Shown here: piece by piece, positions 9,302 through 18,595 of the stretch | How positions within the stretch are numbered: the stretch's first letter is position 1 | Layout of the letters: each line of letters begins with the position of its first letter | Assembly: GCA_009695205.1 (NCBI GenBank) | Contig: SIBK01000007.1 | Span: forward strand, 22,343 to 86,342 | From: Pedosphaera sp. | GTDB lineage: Bacteria; Verrucomicrobiota; Verrucomicrobiia; Limisphaerales; UBA9464 | Length of the DNA: 64,000 nucleotides | Direction of reading: 5' to 3' | The notes under the pieces: model-generated | The model's database searches: none | What the model saw: the letters and a program-made list of their open reading frames with translations, nothing else | Told to the model about the DNA's origin: nothing | Program-made: the position numbers and the translations under genes

Positions 9302-11715
9302 TGCTAACAAAACTCAAGCGAGGTCCACAGGAGAATTTTCATCGCTCGAATCAACGAAGAGCCATCCAACAGCAGGCCAGTATCTCAAATCAAAAACCTC
9401 CTGCGAGGTGCCATGTTTTCTTCGCACTCCTGGCAGCCGTTTGCCTGGGTACCGGAGGCCTGATTGCCGAATCCGGTGAATTGTTGCTGAGTGCCCAGGA
9501 CTCTTTCGCATTTCTTCCCACCAAAAGCAGCAAGAGTGCGTATGGCTCCGAAGTCAGACTGGCGGCTCGCCTTCTCAATGAACCCTCGTTTGAGCTAAAT
9601 CTGGGAGCAGGTCATCGATTCAAGGCTGTCCGGGACCGCACGGATCATTACTCCGGTCAAGATCTCGTCTGGGTGAAACATTTGGATCAGGAACCGTTGA
9701 GTCGGGTGACGGTGGCCGTGCGTCGTGGCGTAATTGCCGGAGTGATTGATCGCCTGACGCCCCTGGGAAATGAAACCTGGGAAATAAACCCCAGTCCGGG
9801 CGGCCGCCAATGGATCGCCTCTGTGGCACAGTCTGCGGCAGCGTGCGTTCATCCTCAGAACGCCCCTACGAACAGCGTGGGAATTCCTGTTTCCGGGCAG
9901 GGGCCGGCGTCCTCCACGTCCCCATCGGTCGTCGATCTTCTCGTCGTCTACTCGCCGGCATCGCGCGTTCGGTGGACGCAAGCCGGCTTGGAGGCAAAGA
10001 TTCTGCAGGCGGTTTCCGATGCCAACACGGCCTATCAAAATAGCGGCATACATCTCCAGCTAAACTTAGTCAACATGGCGGAGGTCAATCACGTGGAGTC
10101 GCCTTTAGTCACAATGCAGGATGTGCTCGGTCAGCTGGCAAATCCCGTGGATGGTTGGCTGGATGAGGTGCCCGTATTGCGGAACACCTATGGCGCCGAT
10201 GTGGTAACGCTGGTGAGCGAAGACACGGGTCAAAACGCAACGGGTACCGCCTATATTCCGTGGATCCTCACCGTGGTCTACCCGGATCTCGCGTTCAACA
10301 TCTGCCAGTCGGGGGCGCTTTCGTCCGGCGTGCTGGTTCACGAGGTGGCTCACTCCATGGGCTCGGCCCACAACCATGAGGATGCCGGTGTTCCCGGAGC
10401 CTTTCCCTATTCCTATGGATGGCGACGCTGTGCAAATGACAGCCTTGGGTTCGGCACCGTCATGTCCTACCCGTGTCCCTCCGGAACGGGCTCGGCCCCG
10501 CGAATCAACTATTTCTCAAATCCAAACCTGTCCTACCTCGGCGCCCCTCTTGGCGTGGATTTTTTGGCGGATCCCAACAATGCAGCGGACAACACGCGAT
10601 CGATCAATGAAACAGCTCCCCTGGTGGCGACGTTCCGGAATTCGACAGCGCTTGCCCCATCGCCCCCTACCCGTCTGACCGCCACCAGTTCAGCCTACAA
10701 TCGCATCGATCTTTCCTGGGCGGACGGATCCGCAAACGAGGCGGGGTTCGAATTGCAGAGAAGTCTCGACGGAACCACCTGGTCGTCGATCACGTTTCTG
10801 GCGCTGGAGCAGACGGCGTATGCGGATCGCCCATTGTCTGCGGGAACCACGGCTTGGTATCAAGTTCGGGCCTACAACAGCGGCGGTTTCTCCCTGTTCA
10901 CCGGCTCCTCCACGGCGACCACTTCTTTCATCGCTAGTCCACCCGCAGGTCCGTCAGAGTTCGCCGGAACAATACGATCCGGCTATCGGGTGGATCTAGC
11001 CTGGACAGACAACGCCAACAGTGAAGATGGATTTCGCCTTGAGCGATCGATCGACGGCGTGAATTTTTCTCTTCTGACGAGTCTGGATAGTGATCTGGTC
11101 GCTTTCTTGGACGGAACTGCGTCTCCGAACACGGTGTTCACCTACCGGCTGACCGCCTTTAACTCGGCCGGAGATTCCCCGTCGGTGCTGGTCTCCGTCA
11201 CCGTACCCGCTATCCCGAGCGCGCCCAGTGGCCTGATCGCTCAAATCATCGCCGTCAATCGCCTGCGATTGACCTGGATCGACAACGCGAACAATGAGAC
11301 GGGCTTCACTCGTTTTAAATCCGTAAACGGCTCCGCGTTCACCGCCAAAGCGGCTCCGGCAAGTAATGTGGTGACGTATGACGACACGAGCGTCTCCAGC
11401 GGCAATAGCTATGTCTATCACGTGCAGGCCCGAGGTTTCAGCGGCTTGTCTCCATTCTCCAACGACGCCGGCGGAACGGTGGGTCTGCCCAGCGCCCCGT
11501 TGAGCTTGACGGGGAGCGGGGTCTCATCCTCCCAGATTGATCTGACCTGGGTGGACACCTCAAACAATGAGAGCGGATTCGTGATCGAACGAGCCGTGGA
11601 TGGTGTCCTGTTTTCGTCCCTGGCAAGGGTCGGCGCCGGAATTGTGGTCTACCACGACCCGACGGTTTTGTGGGGCCTGTATACACGTATCGAGTTCAGG
11701 CAACCAATGGAATAG
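9301..11715 (+). CDS. Secreted metzincin-like metalloprotease with fibronectin III domains (5' part of a frameshifted gene)
   Basis: The first part has a hydrophobic export segment (VFFALLAAVCLGTGG), a pro-region, then a metalloprotease domain with HEVAHSMGSAHNHED at about 10339-10383 (the HExxHxxGxxH zinc site of metzincins) and a Met-turn (TVMSYP). From about 10650 fibronectin III domains of about 93 residues follow; domain 4 is cut when the frame runs into TAG at 11713-11715. Sequence homology resumes in another frame from about 11676, so one base is missing around 11665-11680 (a G4 run is at 11672-11675). The start is uncertain: no ATG precedes the signal, TTG 9301 is given, and the frame is open back to 9145 inside purL. 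Confidence 0.75.
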   Translation: MLTKLKRGPQENFHRSNQRRAIQQQASISNQKPPARCHVFFALLAAVCLGTGGLIAESGELLLSAQDSFAFLPTKSSKSAYGSEVRLAARLLNEPSFELNLGAGHRFKAVRDRTDHYSGQDLVWVKHLDQEPLSRVTVAVRRGVIAGVIDRLTPLGNETWEINPSPGGRQWIASVAQSAAACVHPQNAPTNSVGIPVSGQGPASSTSPSVVDLLVVYSPASRVRWTQAGLEAKILQAVSDANTAYQNSGIHLQLNLVNMAEVNHVESPLVTMQDVLGQLANPVDGWLDEVPVLRNTYGADVVTLVSEDTGQNATGTAYIPWILTVVYPDLAFNICQSGALSSGVLVHEVAHSMGSAHNHEDAGVPGAFPYSYGWRRCANDSLGFGTVMSYPCPSGTGSAPRINYFSNPNLSYLGAPLGVDFLADPNNAADNTRSINETAPLVATFRNSTALAPSPPTRLTATSSAYNRIDLSWADGSANEAGFELQRSLDGTTWSSITFLALEQTAYADRPLSAGTTAWYQVRAYNSGGFSLFTGSSTATTSFIASPPAGPSEFAGTIRSGYRVDLAWTDNANSEDGFRLERSIDGVNFSLLTSLDSDLVAFLDGTASPNTVFTYRLTAFNSAGDSPSVLVSVTVPAIPSAPSGLIAQIIAVNRLRLTWIDNANNETGFTRFKSVNGSAFTAKAAPASNVVTYDDTSVSSGNSYVYHVQARGFSGLSPFSNDAGGTVGLPSAPLSLTGSGVSSSQIDLTWVDTSNNESGFVIERAVDGVLFSSLARVGAGIVVYHDPTVLWGLYTRIEFRQPME

Positions 11716-12605
11716 GAGCTTCATCCTACTCCACTAGCAGCGGCATCTCGGTAACCGAAGTCTTACCCAACCCGCCGGCAGCCCCCAGCTCACTCGGTGC
11801 GACGGCGATTTCGGCCACTCAGGTAAATCTGACGTGGGTGGACAATTCCGACAACGAGCTAAACTTCCGGATCGAGAGAGCTTCCGGCGCGGGCGCTTTT
11901 TCCGCCACAGGAACGGTTCGGGTGAACATCACTAGCTACACGGACACCTCTGTCGCCCCGGGCTCAACATACAGCTATCGGGTTATTGCCGTTGGCGTTG
12001 GAGGAGATTATGCTCCGAGCAGCAGCGCCACCGTGACTACCTCTGTTCTCCCTCCCTCCGCCCCGTCCGGGCTTTTAGTGGTTTCCGCACCGAGCGGTCA
12101 GGTCGATGTGTCGTGGACGGACACGTCCTCGGATGAGACGTCGTTCCGGGTCGAGCGAGGCGTCGGTGCGGGTGCGTTTATCGAAATTGCCGGTCTTGCT
12201 GCCGACGTAACGAGCCATTCCGATGGCACCGTTTTCCCGGCGACGACATACAGCTATAGGGTGCGTGCATCGAATTCAGGAGGGGACTCTCCCTACAGTG
12301 CCATCTCCACCGTTTCGACGCTTATTCTCCCACCCGTAGCCCCGTCCGGATTGAGCGCGTTGGCCATTGCTGCGACGCAGATTAACCTTTCGTGGCTGGA
12401 CAACGGCCCGGATGAAGCCGGTTTCCGCATTGAACGGGCGTTAGGCAGCGGTTCCTTCACCGAAATTGCGACCGTAGGGGCAAACGTTACCGCGTATGCT
12501 GACAGCACTGTGGTTCAGGCAACGTCCTATTCGTATAGGGTGCGGGGTTATAACGCGGGCGGCTTGTCACCGTATTCGGCGACCGCCTCAGCCACCCCCC
12601 CCTAA
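11670..12605 (+). CDS. Fibronectin III domains 4-7 of the frameshifted protease gene
   Basis: This frame continues the protease without a real start: it picks up fibronectin domain 4 at PVYTYRVQATNG and runs through domains 5, 6 and 7, each with the repeat pattern AxQxNLTWVDNS, FRIERA and YSYRVRAxNxGG. It stops at TAA 12603-12605, immediately after an eight-C run (12595-12602). Adding one C restores the reading frame into domain 8, so this is a second one-base loss. Translated alone it would have no signal peptide. Best read as the middle piece of one gene spanning about 9301-13444 with ten fibronectin domains. Confidence 0.7.
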   Translation: MGPVYTYRVQATNGIGASSYSTSSGISVTEVLPNPPAAPSSLGATAISATQVNLTWVDNSDNELNFRIERASGAGAFSATGTVRVNITSYTDTSVAPGSTYSYRVIAVGVGGDYAPSSSATVTTSVLPPSAPSGLLVVSAPSGQVDVSWTDTSSDETSFRVERGVGAGAFIEIAGLAADVTSHSDGTVFPATTYSYRVRASNSGGDSPYSAISTVSTLILPPVAPSGLSALAIAATQINLSWLDNGPDEAGFRIERALGSGSFTEIATVGANVTAYADSTVVQATSYSYRVRGYNAGGLSPYSATASATPP

Positions 12606-12643
12606 CCCCGCCGACCGCTCCATCCAATCTGGTCGCAATTCCG

Positions 12644-13444
12644 GTGTCGTCCAGTCAGATAAATCTCACCTGGGTCGATGGATCTGTTAACGAATCTGGT
12701 TTCCGCATCGAGCGCGCCATAAACGCTGGGGCGTTTTCGCAGATTGCACTGGTCGGCGCCAACATAGTTGCCTTCAGTGACACCCCTTTATCTCCTGCGA
12801 CCAGCTACACGTATCGAATTCGAGCAACCAATTCCGGGGGAGATTCTCCGTTTAGCAACACATCCACCGCTGTCACTCTCCCGTTGCCGCCCACCGCTCC
12901 GTCCGGTATCAGCGCGATGGTGATATCCGCCACCCAGATCAATGTGGCCTGGGTCGACAATTCGAGCAATGAGACAGGATTCCAGCTCGAACAAGCCAAA
13001 GGTTCCGGATCGTTTACGCTGATCGCAACCCTTGGAGCCAACACAACGGGTTATTCCGACCTGACGGTCCTGCAAACAACCCAGTACACGTATCGTGTCC
13101 GTGCATATAATTCTGGAGGTAATTCCGCCTACTCCGCCAGTGTGACTGTGACAACTCCGGAAATTCTCCCCTTGGCTCCGTCGAATCTCAAACTTACTTC
13201 GCTGAATTCGTCGCAAATCCGTTTGAACTGGAGCGACAACTCCGCGGTTGAAAGTGGCGTTAAGATCGAGCGCTCACTCAATAATTCCACATGGGGTCAG
13301 GTGGCGACTGTTGGAGCCAATGGGGTGACCTATACGGACATCAGACTGAACCGCAACACATTGTATTACTATCGAGTGCGAGCTTATAATGCGTCCGGAA
13401 ACTCCGCCTACTCGGGCACCGCTTCCGTGAAAACCAAGCCGTGA
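12644..13444 (+). CDS. Fibronectin III domains 8-10 of the frameshifted protease gene
   Basis: C-terminal piece of the same gene. Homology begins before the nominal start, right after the C8 tract (LTPPTAPSNL), and covers three more fibronectin domains ending with ASVKTKP and TGA at 13442-13444. The repeats are closely related to those upstream, which suggests recent duplication of the module. No PEP-CTERM or type IX sorting domain follows, so the intact protein would end with a fibronectin domain. Confidence 0.7.
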   Translation: MSSSQINLTWVDGSVNESGFRIERAINAGAFSQIALVGANIVAFSDTPLSPATSYTYRIRATNSGGDSPFSNTSTAVTLPLPPTAPSGISAMVISATQINVAWVDNSSNETGFQLEQAKGSGSFTLIATLGANTTGYSDLTVLQTTQYTYRVRAYNSGGNSAYSASVTVTTPEILPLAPSNLKLTSLNSSQIRLNWSDNSAVESGVKIERSLNNSTWGQVATVGANGVTYTDIRLNRNTLYYYRVRAYNASGNSAYSGTASVKTKP

Positions 13445-13476
13445 TTTGGGAATCGGCGAGGGATCCTACCCTTCTA

Positions 13477-15225
13477 TCACCAGCCTTTCGCCGAGCCTTC
13501 CGATCGAGGATCGGCGGCCCCGGTAAATTCACCGTCGGTTGCATTCCATCCGACTGCCTGGGTGGCGCCTAGGTCGTCTACGACAACAAGGGTGTGGCCG
13601 CGTTGGCGGAGTGCCTCGAGGATCACTTCACCGGCTCGCTTTTCGATGAGGAGCGAGTCGGGTTTCCATTGGTGATGAAACCGCACGCCGGCGAGGGCAT
13701 TGGAAGGATTCTGTCGGAAGTCAACGGTACGAAGGATTGGCAGGAGGGTTTGGCTGATGATGGTCGGTCCGCCCGCTGCGCCGACGGCAAGGATGGGCTG
13801 GCCGTTTCGGAGCACGACCGTGGGACTCATACTCGATAGAGGGCGTTTGCCGGGAGCGATCGCATTGGCTTTAGCTCCCACCAGACCGAACGCGTTCGGT
13901 ACGTCGGGCTGGGCAGCAAAATCGTCCATTTGATTGTTCAACACCACACCCGTTCCCGGCACGACGACCTTGGAGCCAAACGTTGTATTCACGGTGGCGG
14001 TGCAGGCCACCCAGTTTCCATCGGAATCGGCGGTTGAGAAATGAGTGGTGTGTTTTCCAAACCATTCGCTGCCTGCGTGCGCTGGGTTGCCGTGTTTCGG
14101 CACCGGTGTCGCTCGGTCCATCCGAATTTTTTGCCCCAGGTGGCGGGCGTACTCCTTCGAGATCAGGGCGCGGGGCACCTTGGCAAAGTCCGGATCGCCC
14201 AGCCAGTGCGCTCGATCGGCAAATGCCAGTTTCATCGCCTCGGTCACCAGATGAATAAAGTCTGCCGAGTTGGGATCCATGGATGGCAGATTGAACGTTT
14301 CGAGAATGTTGAGAATTTCCGCGACGTGAACTCCTCCCGAGCTTGGTGGAGGGAACCCAATGAGTTCGCATCCTCGATAGGTCGTGCGAAGCGGTTCCCG
14401 AAGTTTCGCTTCGTAGCCTGAAAAATCACCCCGCGTCAGGAGTCCTCCCGATTGTCGGAGACATTCCGACGCCCGGCTCGCGAACGGACCGCGATAAAAC
14501 CAGTCGGGCCCCTTTGCAGCAATTTCACGATAGGTATGACTCAAGTCGGGCTGCTGAAGCCAGGTCTCCGGCTGCGGGTCCGATCTGTTCAGCGGCAGAA
14601 ACAAGCGCCGGAACTCGCTAAACTCGGAGTTGCCCGCCAGGGGGCGTCCACCCGCAGCATTGGTAAGAGCCGCAAGTTCCCGGGCGGCCGTGGCCAGACA
14701 GCCGGCATAACTCTTACCCAATGGAAAGCCGCGATCGGCGAGCGACGCGGCATTCTCCAGATGCACGGCCAACGGGAGGCGTCCGAAGCGTGTGCTGGCG
14801 ATCGCCAAGGCCGCGAGCTCCCCCGGAACACCCACGGACAGGGAGCCGTGTAAACTTAGTTCCGCCACCGCTCGGCCATCGCGGATATATAAATTTTTCC
14901 CGACGGTCATCGGCGCTGTCTCCCGACCGTCAATAGCTATGCACGATCCATCCGCCCGTCGAATAAGAAAAAAGCATCCGCCTCCAATTCCGGAATTCTG
15001 TCCATCCACGACCCCGAGCGTCAGAGCGCAGGCGATGGCGGCATCGATGGCGTTGCCGCCGGCCCGCAGGGCAGTGATACCCGAATCCGTTGCTAGCGGA
15101 TGAATGGTGGCCACCATGCCATGCTTGAAAACTGCGGAGTCCTCGGCATTAGCCGGCGTGACGCCGCTCACCGTTGCTAGAGCGAATGCCGCGATCGAAG
15201 AGAGGATTCTCAAACAAGGGTTCAT
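13477..15225 (-). CDS. ggt: Gamma-glutamyltransferase
   Basis: 582 residues from ATG 15223-15225, with a cleavable signal (SSIAAFALATVSG, then ANA). It cleaves and transfers the gamma-glutamyl group of glutathione and related peptides in the periplasm. The precursor self-cleaves before the catalytic Thr; KHTTHFS near 14045 matches this site, the first Thr after His being the expected nucleophile. Other conserved segments are NTTFGSK, LNNQMDDF, PLSSMSPT and AAGGPTI. Length agrees with the family. The start overlaps the end of the upstream lipoprotein frame by 77 bases on the same strand. Confidence 0.93.
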   Translation of the reverse strand: MNPCLRILSSIAAFALATVSGVTPANAEDSAVFKHGMVATIHPLATDSGITALRAGGNAIDAAIACALTLGVVDGQNSGIGGGCFFLIRRADGSCIAIDGRETAPMTVGKNLYIRDGRAVAELSLHGSLSVGVPGELAALAIASTRFGRLPLAVHLENAASLADRGFPLGKSYAGCLATAARELAALTNAAGGRPLAGNSEFSEFRRLFLPLNRSDPQPETWLQQPDLSHTYREIAAKGPDWFYRGPFASRASECLRQSGGLLTRGDFSGYEAKLREPLRTTYRGCELIGFPPPSSGGVHVAEILNILETFNLPSMDPNSADFIHLVTEAMKLAFADRAHWLGDPDFAKVPRALISKEYARHLGQKIRMDRATPVPKHGNPAHAGSEWFGKHTTHFSTADSDGNWVACTATVNTTFGSKVVVPGTGVVLNNQMDDFAAQPDVPNAFGLVGAKANAIAPGKRPLSSMSPTVVLRNGQPILAVGAAGGPTIISQTLLPILRTVDFRQNPSNALAGVRFHHQWKPDSLLIEKRAGEVILEALRQRGHTLVVVDDLGATQAVGWNATDGEFTGAADPRSEGSAKGW

Positions 15226-15790
15226 AATAGGCTTCTAGAATTCTACAGCGGCAATTGTCGTGCGCCGGACTTGTGCTTGAGTTCGGCGATTTGTGATCGA
15301 GCGCTCGTTCGAGTTCGTCGAACGGTTCCGCGCGAATCTTGATGAGCGCTGCACGCGCGCGCGTTGTCACGAAGTGGCGATGCTGGGCGGAAACGCCTGC
15401 GAGCACTTCAGCGCTCGCCGCCGGCGGCCCTATTTCGACCAAGGCGCTCGCGGCGTAGGCGTGCCAATGGGAGGCGGGCGTGGTGAGTTTCTCGGCGCCG
15501 CGCGCGATGAGGGTGCGGGTCAGCGCCGAGTCGTGCGCGTGCAGCAACTCGATCAGCTCGGGCACCGTCGACGCACCGCGCGTGCGCAACGCCGCGCCCG
15601 CCCGCCTGCCGGCGGGCCTCGTAGTCGTCCACCCGCATCTCTGGAAGGCGAGCTCTGCCACGGACGTAGTCTGCGATGACGCACGGGTTGGGCTCGTGGA
15701 GCAGGAGGCGAGCACGACGGTCAACACGAGGAGACCGCCGCCGAGTCCGAGTCGGACTGCGCGTGCCGCAACGATCGAGAATGAGTGCAT
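15149..15790 (-). CDS. Putative lipoprotein with HEAT-like helices
   Basis: 213 residues. The N-terminus is a lipoprotein signal (GLLVLTVVLASC, lipobox LASC), so the mature protein should be lipid-anchored. The rest is alanine-rich and helical (STVPELIELLHAHDSALT; AAGALVEIG-like and AALIKI segments), resembling HEAT or phycocyanobilin-lyase-type repeats. The last 25 residues overlap the start of ggt. The strongly GC-rich sequence contains a perfect hairpin at 15600-15617 coding for an Arg/Ala/Gly stretch, possibly inserted. The overlapping frame 15408-15821 looks like a shadow. No specific function is assigned. Confidence 0.5.
   Translation of the reverse strand: MHSFSIVAARAVRLGLGGGLLVLTVVLASCSTSPTRASSQTTSVAELAFQRCGWTTTRPAGRRAGAALRTRGASTVPELIELLHAHDSALTRTLIARGAEKLTTPASHWHAYAASALVEIGPPAASAEVLAGVSAQHRHFVTTRARAALIKIRAEPFDELERALDHKSPNSSTSPAHDNCRCRILEAYYEPLFENPLFDRGIRSSNGERRHAG
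15600..15617. repeat. GC-rich palindrome inside a coding frame
   Basis: GCCCGCC-TGCC-GGCGGGC: a perfect 7-bp stem with a four-base loop. It lies inside the lipoprotein gene and reads as RRPAG-type residues. Such palindromes in verrucomicrobial genes resemble short REP-like elements; no second exact copy was noticed here. Confidence 0.4.
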
Positions 15791-16092
15791 GCGAGGGAAG
15801 GCTGTAGCTGCGGAGTTTCAATCATTCCTGGTTCGAAAGCGACCCATAACGCACACTGACCTCCTCCTCACAGAACTGCTGCAGCACATCGGGTCGAGCA
15901 GACCGCAGGTTGCGACCCTCTGCACCAGACTGCGCACGGTAAATACACGGCGGTTGAATCGAAACACATCGATCTCGGCCCTGTCCTGGTTAAGGCGCCG
16001 ATCAGCGTCAAAAAAAATGGAAACTTGTAGTCGTTTATTTGGCTTCGCTGTTTGTTGGTTACTGTCCTGCTGTCCCACACTACGATCGGCCT

Positions 16093-18360
16093 GTGAACAG
16101 AGCCCGCCAAACCCCTCTCATTCTCATTTTCCTGGTCACCGCCGGCCTCCTGGTCGCGGCGCCACCGGTCCAAATCTGGCCCCGTTCGGCGACATCGACA
16201 GCGGCCGCCGTTGTACCAACCTCTCTTCCGCCCGCCGCTTCTACTGAACAACTCGCCGCCCGCGCCCGACCCTCGCTCGCGGTCATTACCAACCACGGAC
16301 GCAATGGCGCCAAGGAGGGCATCGGCACCGGCTTCGTAATCAGCGCCGACGGTCTCATCGCGACGAGTCTGCACGTCGTCGGCGAGGCCCGGCCTATTGG
16401 GGTCCGGCTGGCTGACGGGCGGACTGTCGACGTTATCGCTATCCACGCCTTCGACCGACACGCGGACCTGGCCATCCTCCGGGTCGGAGCCACGAATCTG
16501 ACCTCACTCTCTTTGGGAGATTCCGACTCACTCGTCAATGGGGCGGATATCATTGTCCTCGGCAATCCGCTCGGCCTGGAGAATTCAGTCGTCACCGGGG
16601 TCTTATCTGGACGCCGAACCTTTGACGAAACCGAAATGCTCCAGATCGCCGTTCCGATCGAACCGGGGAACAGCGGGGGTCCGCTGATTGATCGCTCCGG
16701 CCGGGTGTTGGGAATAGTGAATGCCAAGGCGGTGCTTACCCGCAACCTGGGCTTCGCAACTCCCGTCAACCTGCTCAAAACTTTGGTCGAGAAACCCAAT
16801 CCGGTCCCGATGGCGACCTGGATACGTGCGGGCGCCTTGGATCCGTCCACATGGGAACCCCATTACGGTGCCCTATGGCGCGAGAAGGCGGGTCGACTCC
16901 TGGTCGATGGCGTGGGCTCCGGTTTCGGCGGGCGCGCCTACCTGCTCCACACGGCTCGGGCGCCACTCCCGCCATTCGAACTCACGGTGACGGTCCGGTT
17001 GGAGGATGAATCGGGCGCGGCGGGTCTGGTGTTTCTTGGGGATGACGAGGACCGTCACTACGGTTTTTATCCCACGGACGGCCAACTTCGGCTCACAGCG
17101 TTCGAAGGTCCGGATATTTTCAGCTGGAGAATCCTCGGGACGGTTCCGAGCGCCCAATACCGAAGAAACGACTGGAATACCTTGCAAGTTCGGGTCGGGA
17201 CCAACGGATTCACCTGCCTGGTCAATGGTCAAGCTGTGTTCAACAGCACGGATACGGCGTTGCACGGCACGCGGGTCGGGATCGCCAAGTTCCGGGAAAC
17301 GGCGGCCCAATTTCGGTCGTTTGCCGTTGGCCGCAGCCTGCTTTCCGCACCCGATCTCCCCTCTGGTTTGGTGAAGGCGCTCGGCGGTCAGCTCGAGCCG
17401 GAGGCCCAATTGTCCGAGGCGGATCTGGGCGCGTTGCGCACCCATTTAGGCGCAGCGCGCAGTTTCTTAGCGGACCGGGCCCGTCGACTCGAACAAGAGG
17501 CCGAGCGGTTGCGCGAACTCGCCGCCCGCTTACATCGAGAGGTCGTGGGCCAGGAACTCTCCGCCGAACTTCTCCGCGCCGAAGCGGAGATCGATCTGGG
17601 GCGGGCCGCCCTCTTAGTCGCGCGCTATGACCTACCTGATCTGGATCCGCTACCATACCTCCGTCAACTCGACACCCTTGCCCGAGAAGTTCGCGGCCGA
17701 TCGGCCTCCGATGCCCCGGCGGTGGATCGAGTCGACGCCCTCCGCAACTTCCTATTTGCGGAAAGCGGTTTCCACGGGAGTCGGCATGATTATTATAACC
17801 GCTCCAATAGCAGGCTGAACGATGTGTTGGATGACCGCGAAGGGCTCCCGATCACCCTGAGTGTGCTCTTTATGGAAGTGGCACAGCGCGCTGGGTTGAC
17901 AGACGTATACGGCGTCGCTCTTCCCGGACATTTCCTGGTGAAACATGCGCCCTCGGGCGCTCAGGAACGCCTCATCGATGTCTTCAACGGCGGACGCTTC
18001 CTCACCCACAGTGAAGCGGATGAACTCGGAAGCGGCTACGCCGGCGTCCCCGTCCGCAGCGAATTCCTCCGTCCGGCGACCAAGCGCGAGATCATTGTGC
18101 GAATGGTCACGAACTTGCAGGGATTCACGGAACGTAGTGACGGAGCGGCTGCCTCGCTACACTACTCGGACCTGCTGGTAACGATCGCCGGGGATCCGCG
18201 TGCCGAAGCCGGGCAACGCATCGACCGCGCACGTCTCCGAGCGGTGTGCGGAGACCCCAACGGAGCGCGCGCCGACCTGCGTTGGATCTTGGAGGCCGCA
18301 CCGCCCGGCGTCGATGTCAAGAAGTTAGCGGAAATATACCGTCGTCTCGTGGAGGAATGA
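16093..18360 (+). CDS. Trypsin-like protease fused to a ConA/DUF1080-like domain and a SirB1/transglutaminase-like domain
   Basis: 755 residues from GTG 16093, where a signal-anchor begins (NRARQTPLILIFLVTAGLLV). Domain 1 is an HtrA-type serine protease with all triad residues visible: His94 (ATSLHVVGE), Asp125 (RHADLAIL), Ser194 (PGNSGGPL). Domain 2 (about 255-420) resembles the jelly-roll DUF1080/LamG fold (GLVFLGDDEDRHYGFY, CLVNGQAVFNS). A charged coiled-coil region follows (about 440-520). Domain 3 (about 545-680) resembles SirB1/Transglut_core2 (NFLFAESGFHG, YYNRSNSRLNDVLD, GVALPGHFLVKH), then short TPR-like helices. No PDZ domain is seen, unlike DegP. The protein is probably periplasmic. 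The combination is unusual; substrates are unknown. Confidence 0.8.
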   Translation: MNRARQTPLILIFLVTAGLLVAAPPVQIWPRSATSTAAAVVPTSLPPAASTEQLAARARPSLAVITNHGRNGAKEGIGTGFVISADGLIATSLHVVGEARPIGVRLADGRTVDVIAIHAFDRHADLAILRVGATNLTSLSLGDSDSLVNGADIIVLGNPLGLENSVVTGVLSGRRTFDETEMLQIAVPIEPGNSGGPLIDRSGRVLGIVNAKAVLTRNLGFATPVNLLKTLVEKPNPVPMATWIRAGALDPSTWEPHYGALWREKAGRLLVDGVGSGFGGRAYLLHTARAPLPPFELTVTVRLEDESGAAGLVFLGDDEDRHYGFYPTDGQLRLTAFEGPDIFSWRILGTVPSAQYRRNDWNTLQVRVGTNGFTCLVNGQAVFNSTDTALHGTRVGIAKFRETAAQFRSFAVGRSLLSAPDLPSGLVKALGGQLEPEAQLSEADLGALRTHLGAARSFLADRARRLEQEAERLRELAARLHREVVGQELSAELLRAEAEIDLGRAALLVARYDLPDLDPLPYLRQLDTLAREVRGRSASDAPAVDRVDALRNFLFAESGFHGSRHDYYNRSNSRLNDVLDDREGLPITLSVLFMEVAQRAGLTDVYGVALPGHFLVKHAPSGAQERLIDVFNGGRFLTHSEADELGSGYAGVPVRSEFLRPATKREIIVRMVTNLQGFTERSDGAAASLHYSDLLVTIAGDPRAEAGQRIDRARLRAVCGDPNGARADLRWILEAAPPGVDVKKLAEIYRRLVEE

Positions 18361-18537
18361 GCGACAGGATAGAACGCCGTTGGCGTTCCCCGGAGATTGA
18401 TCATTTTAGCAGGGCCGCGGGCTCCACCGCGGCTTCGTCCAACCGCGAAATAGGTCAAGCGGTACGTTCCTTGCCTAAAACTAGACCTTCTCCGCTCGAC
18501 CTAATCCGCTTTGATGTTAGGATTACGGTCCTTGGCG

Positions 18538-18564
18538 GTGGCTTTTAGCTCTCCGAAAAGCCAC
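18538..18564. terminator. Hairpin between convergent genes
   Basis: GTGGCTTTT (18538-18546) pairs perfectly with AAAAGCCAC (18556-18564) across a nine-base loop. It lies in the 235-base gap between the protease fusion and the oppositely oriented secreted repeat gene, so it may end transcription from both sides. A second hairpin, GCCGCGG-GCTCCA-CCGCGGC, is at 18414-18433. Neither has a strong T run. Confidence 0.4.
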
Positions 18565-18595
18565 GGCAAATGACTCGTCACTTAGTCCGCCCGAC

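Noticed and set aside
10650..13444. DNA repeat array of about 279 bases, possible CRISPR or satellite
   Set aside because: The periodicity comes from fibronectin III domains; the DNA copies are diverged and no spacer pattern exists.
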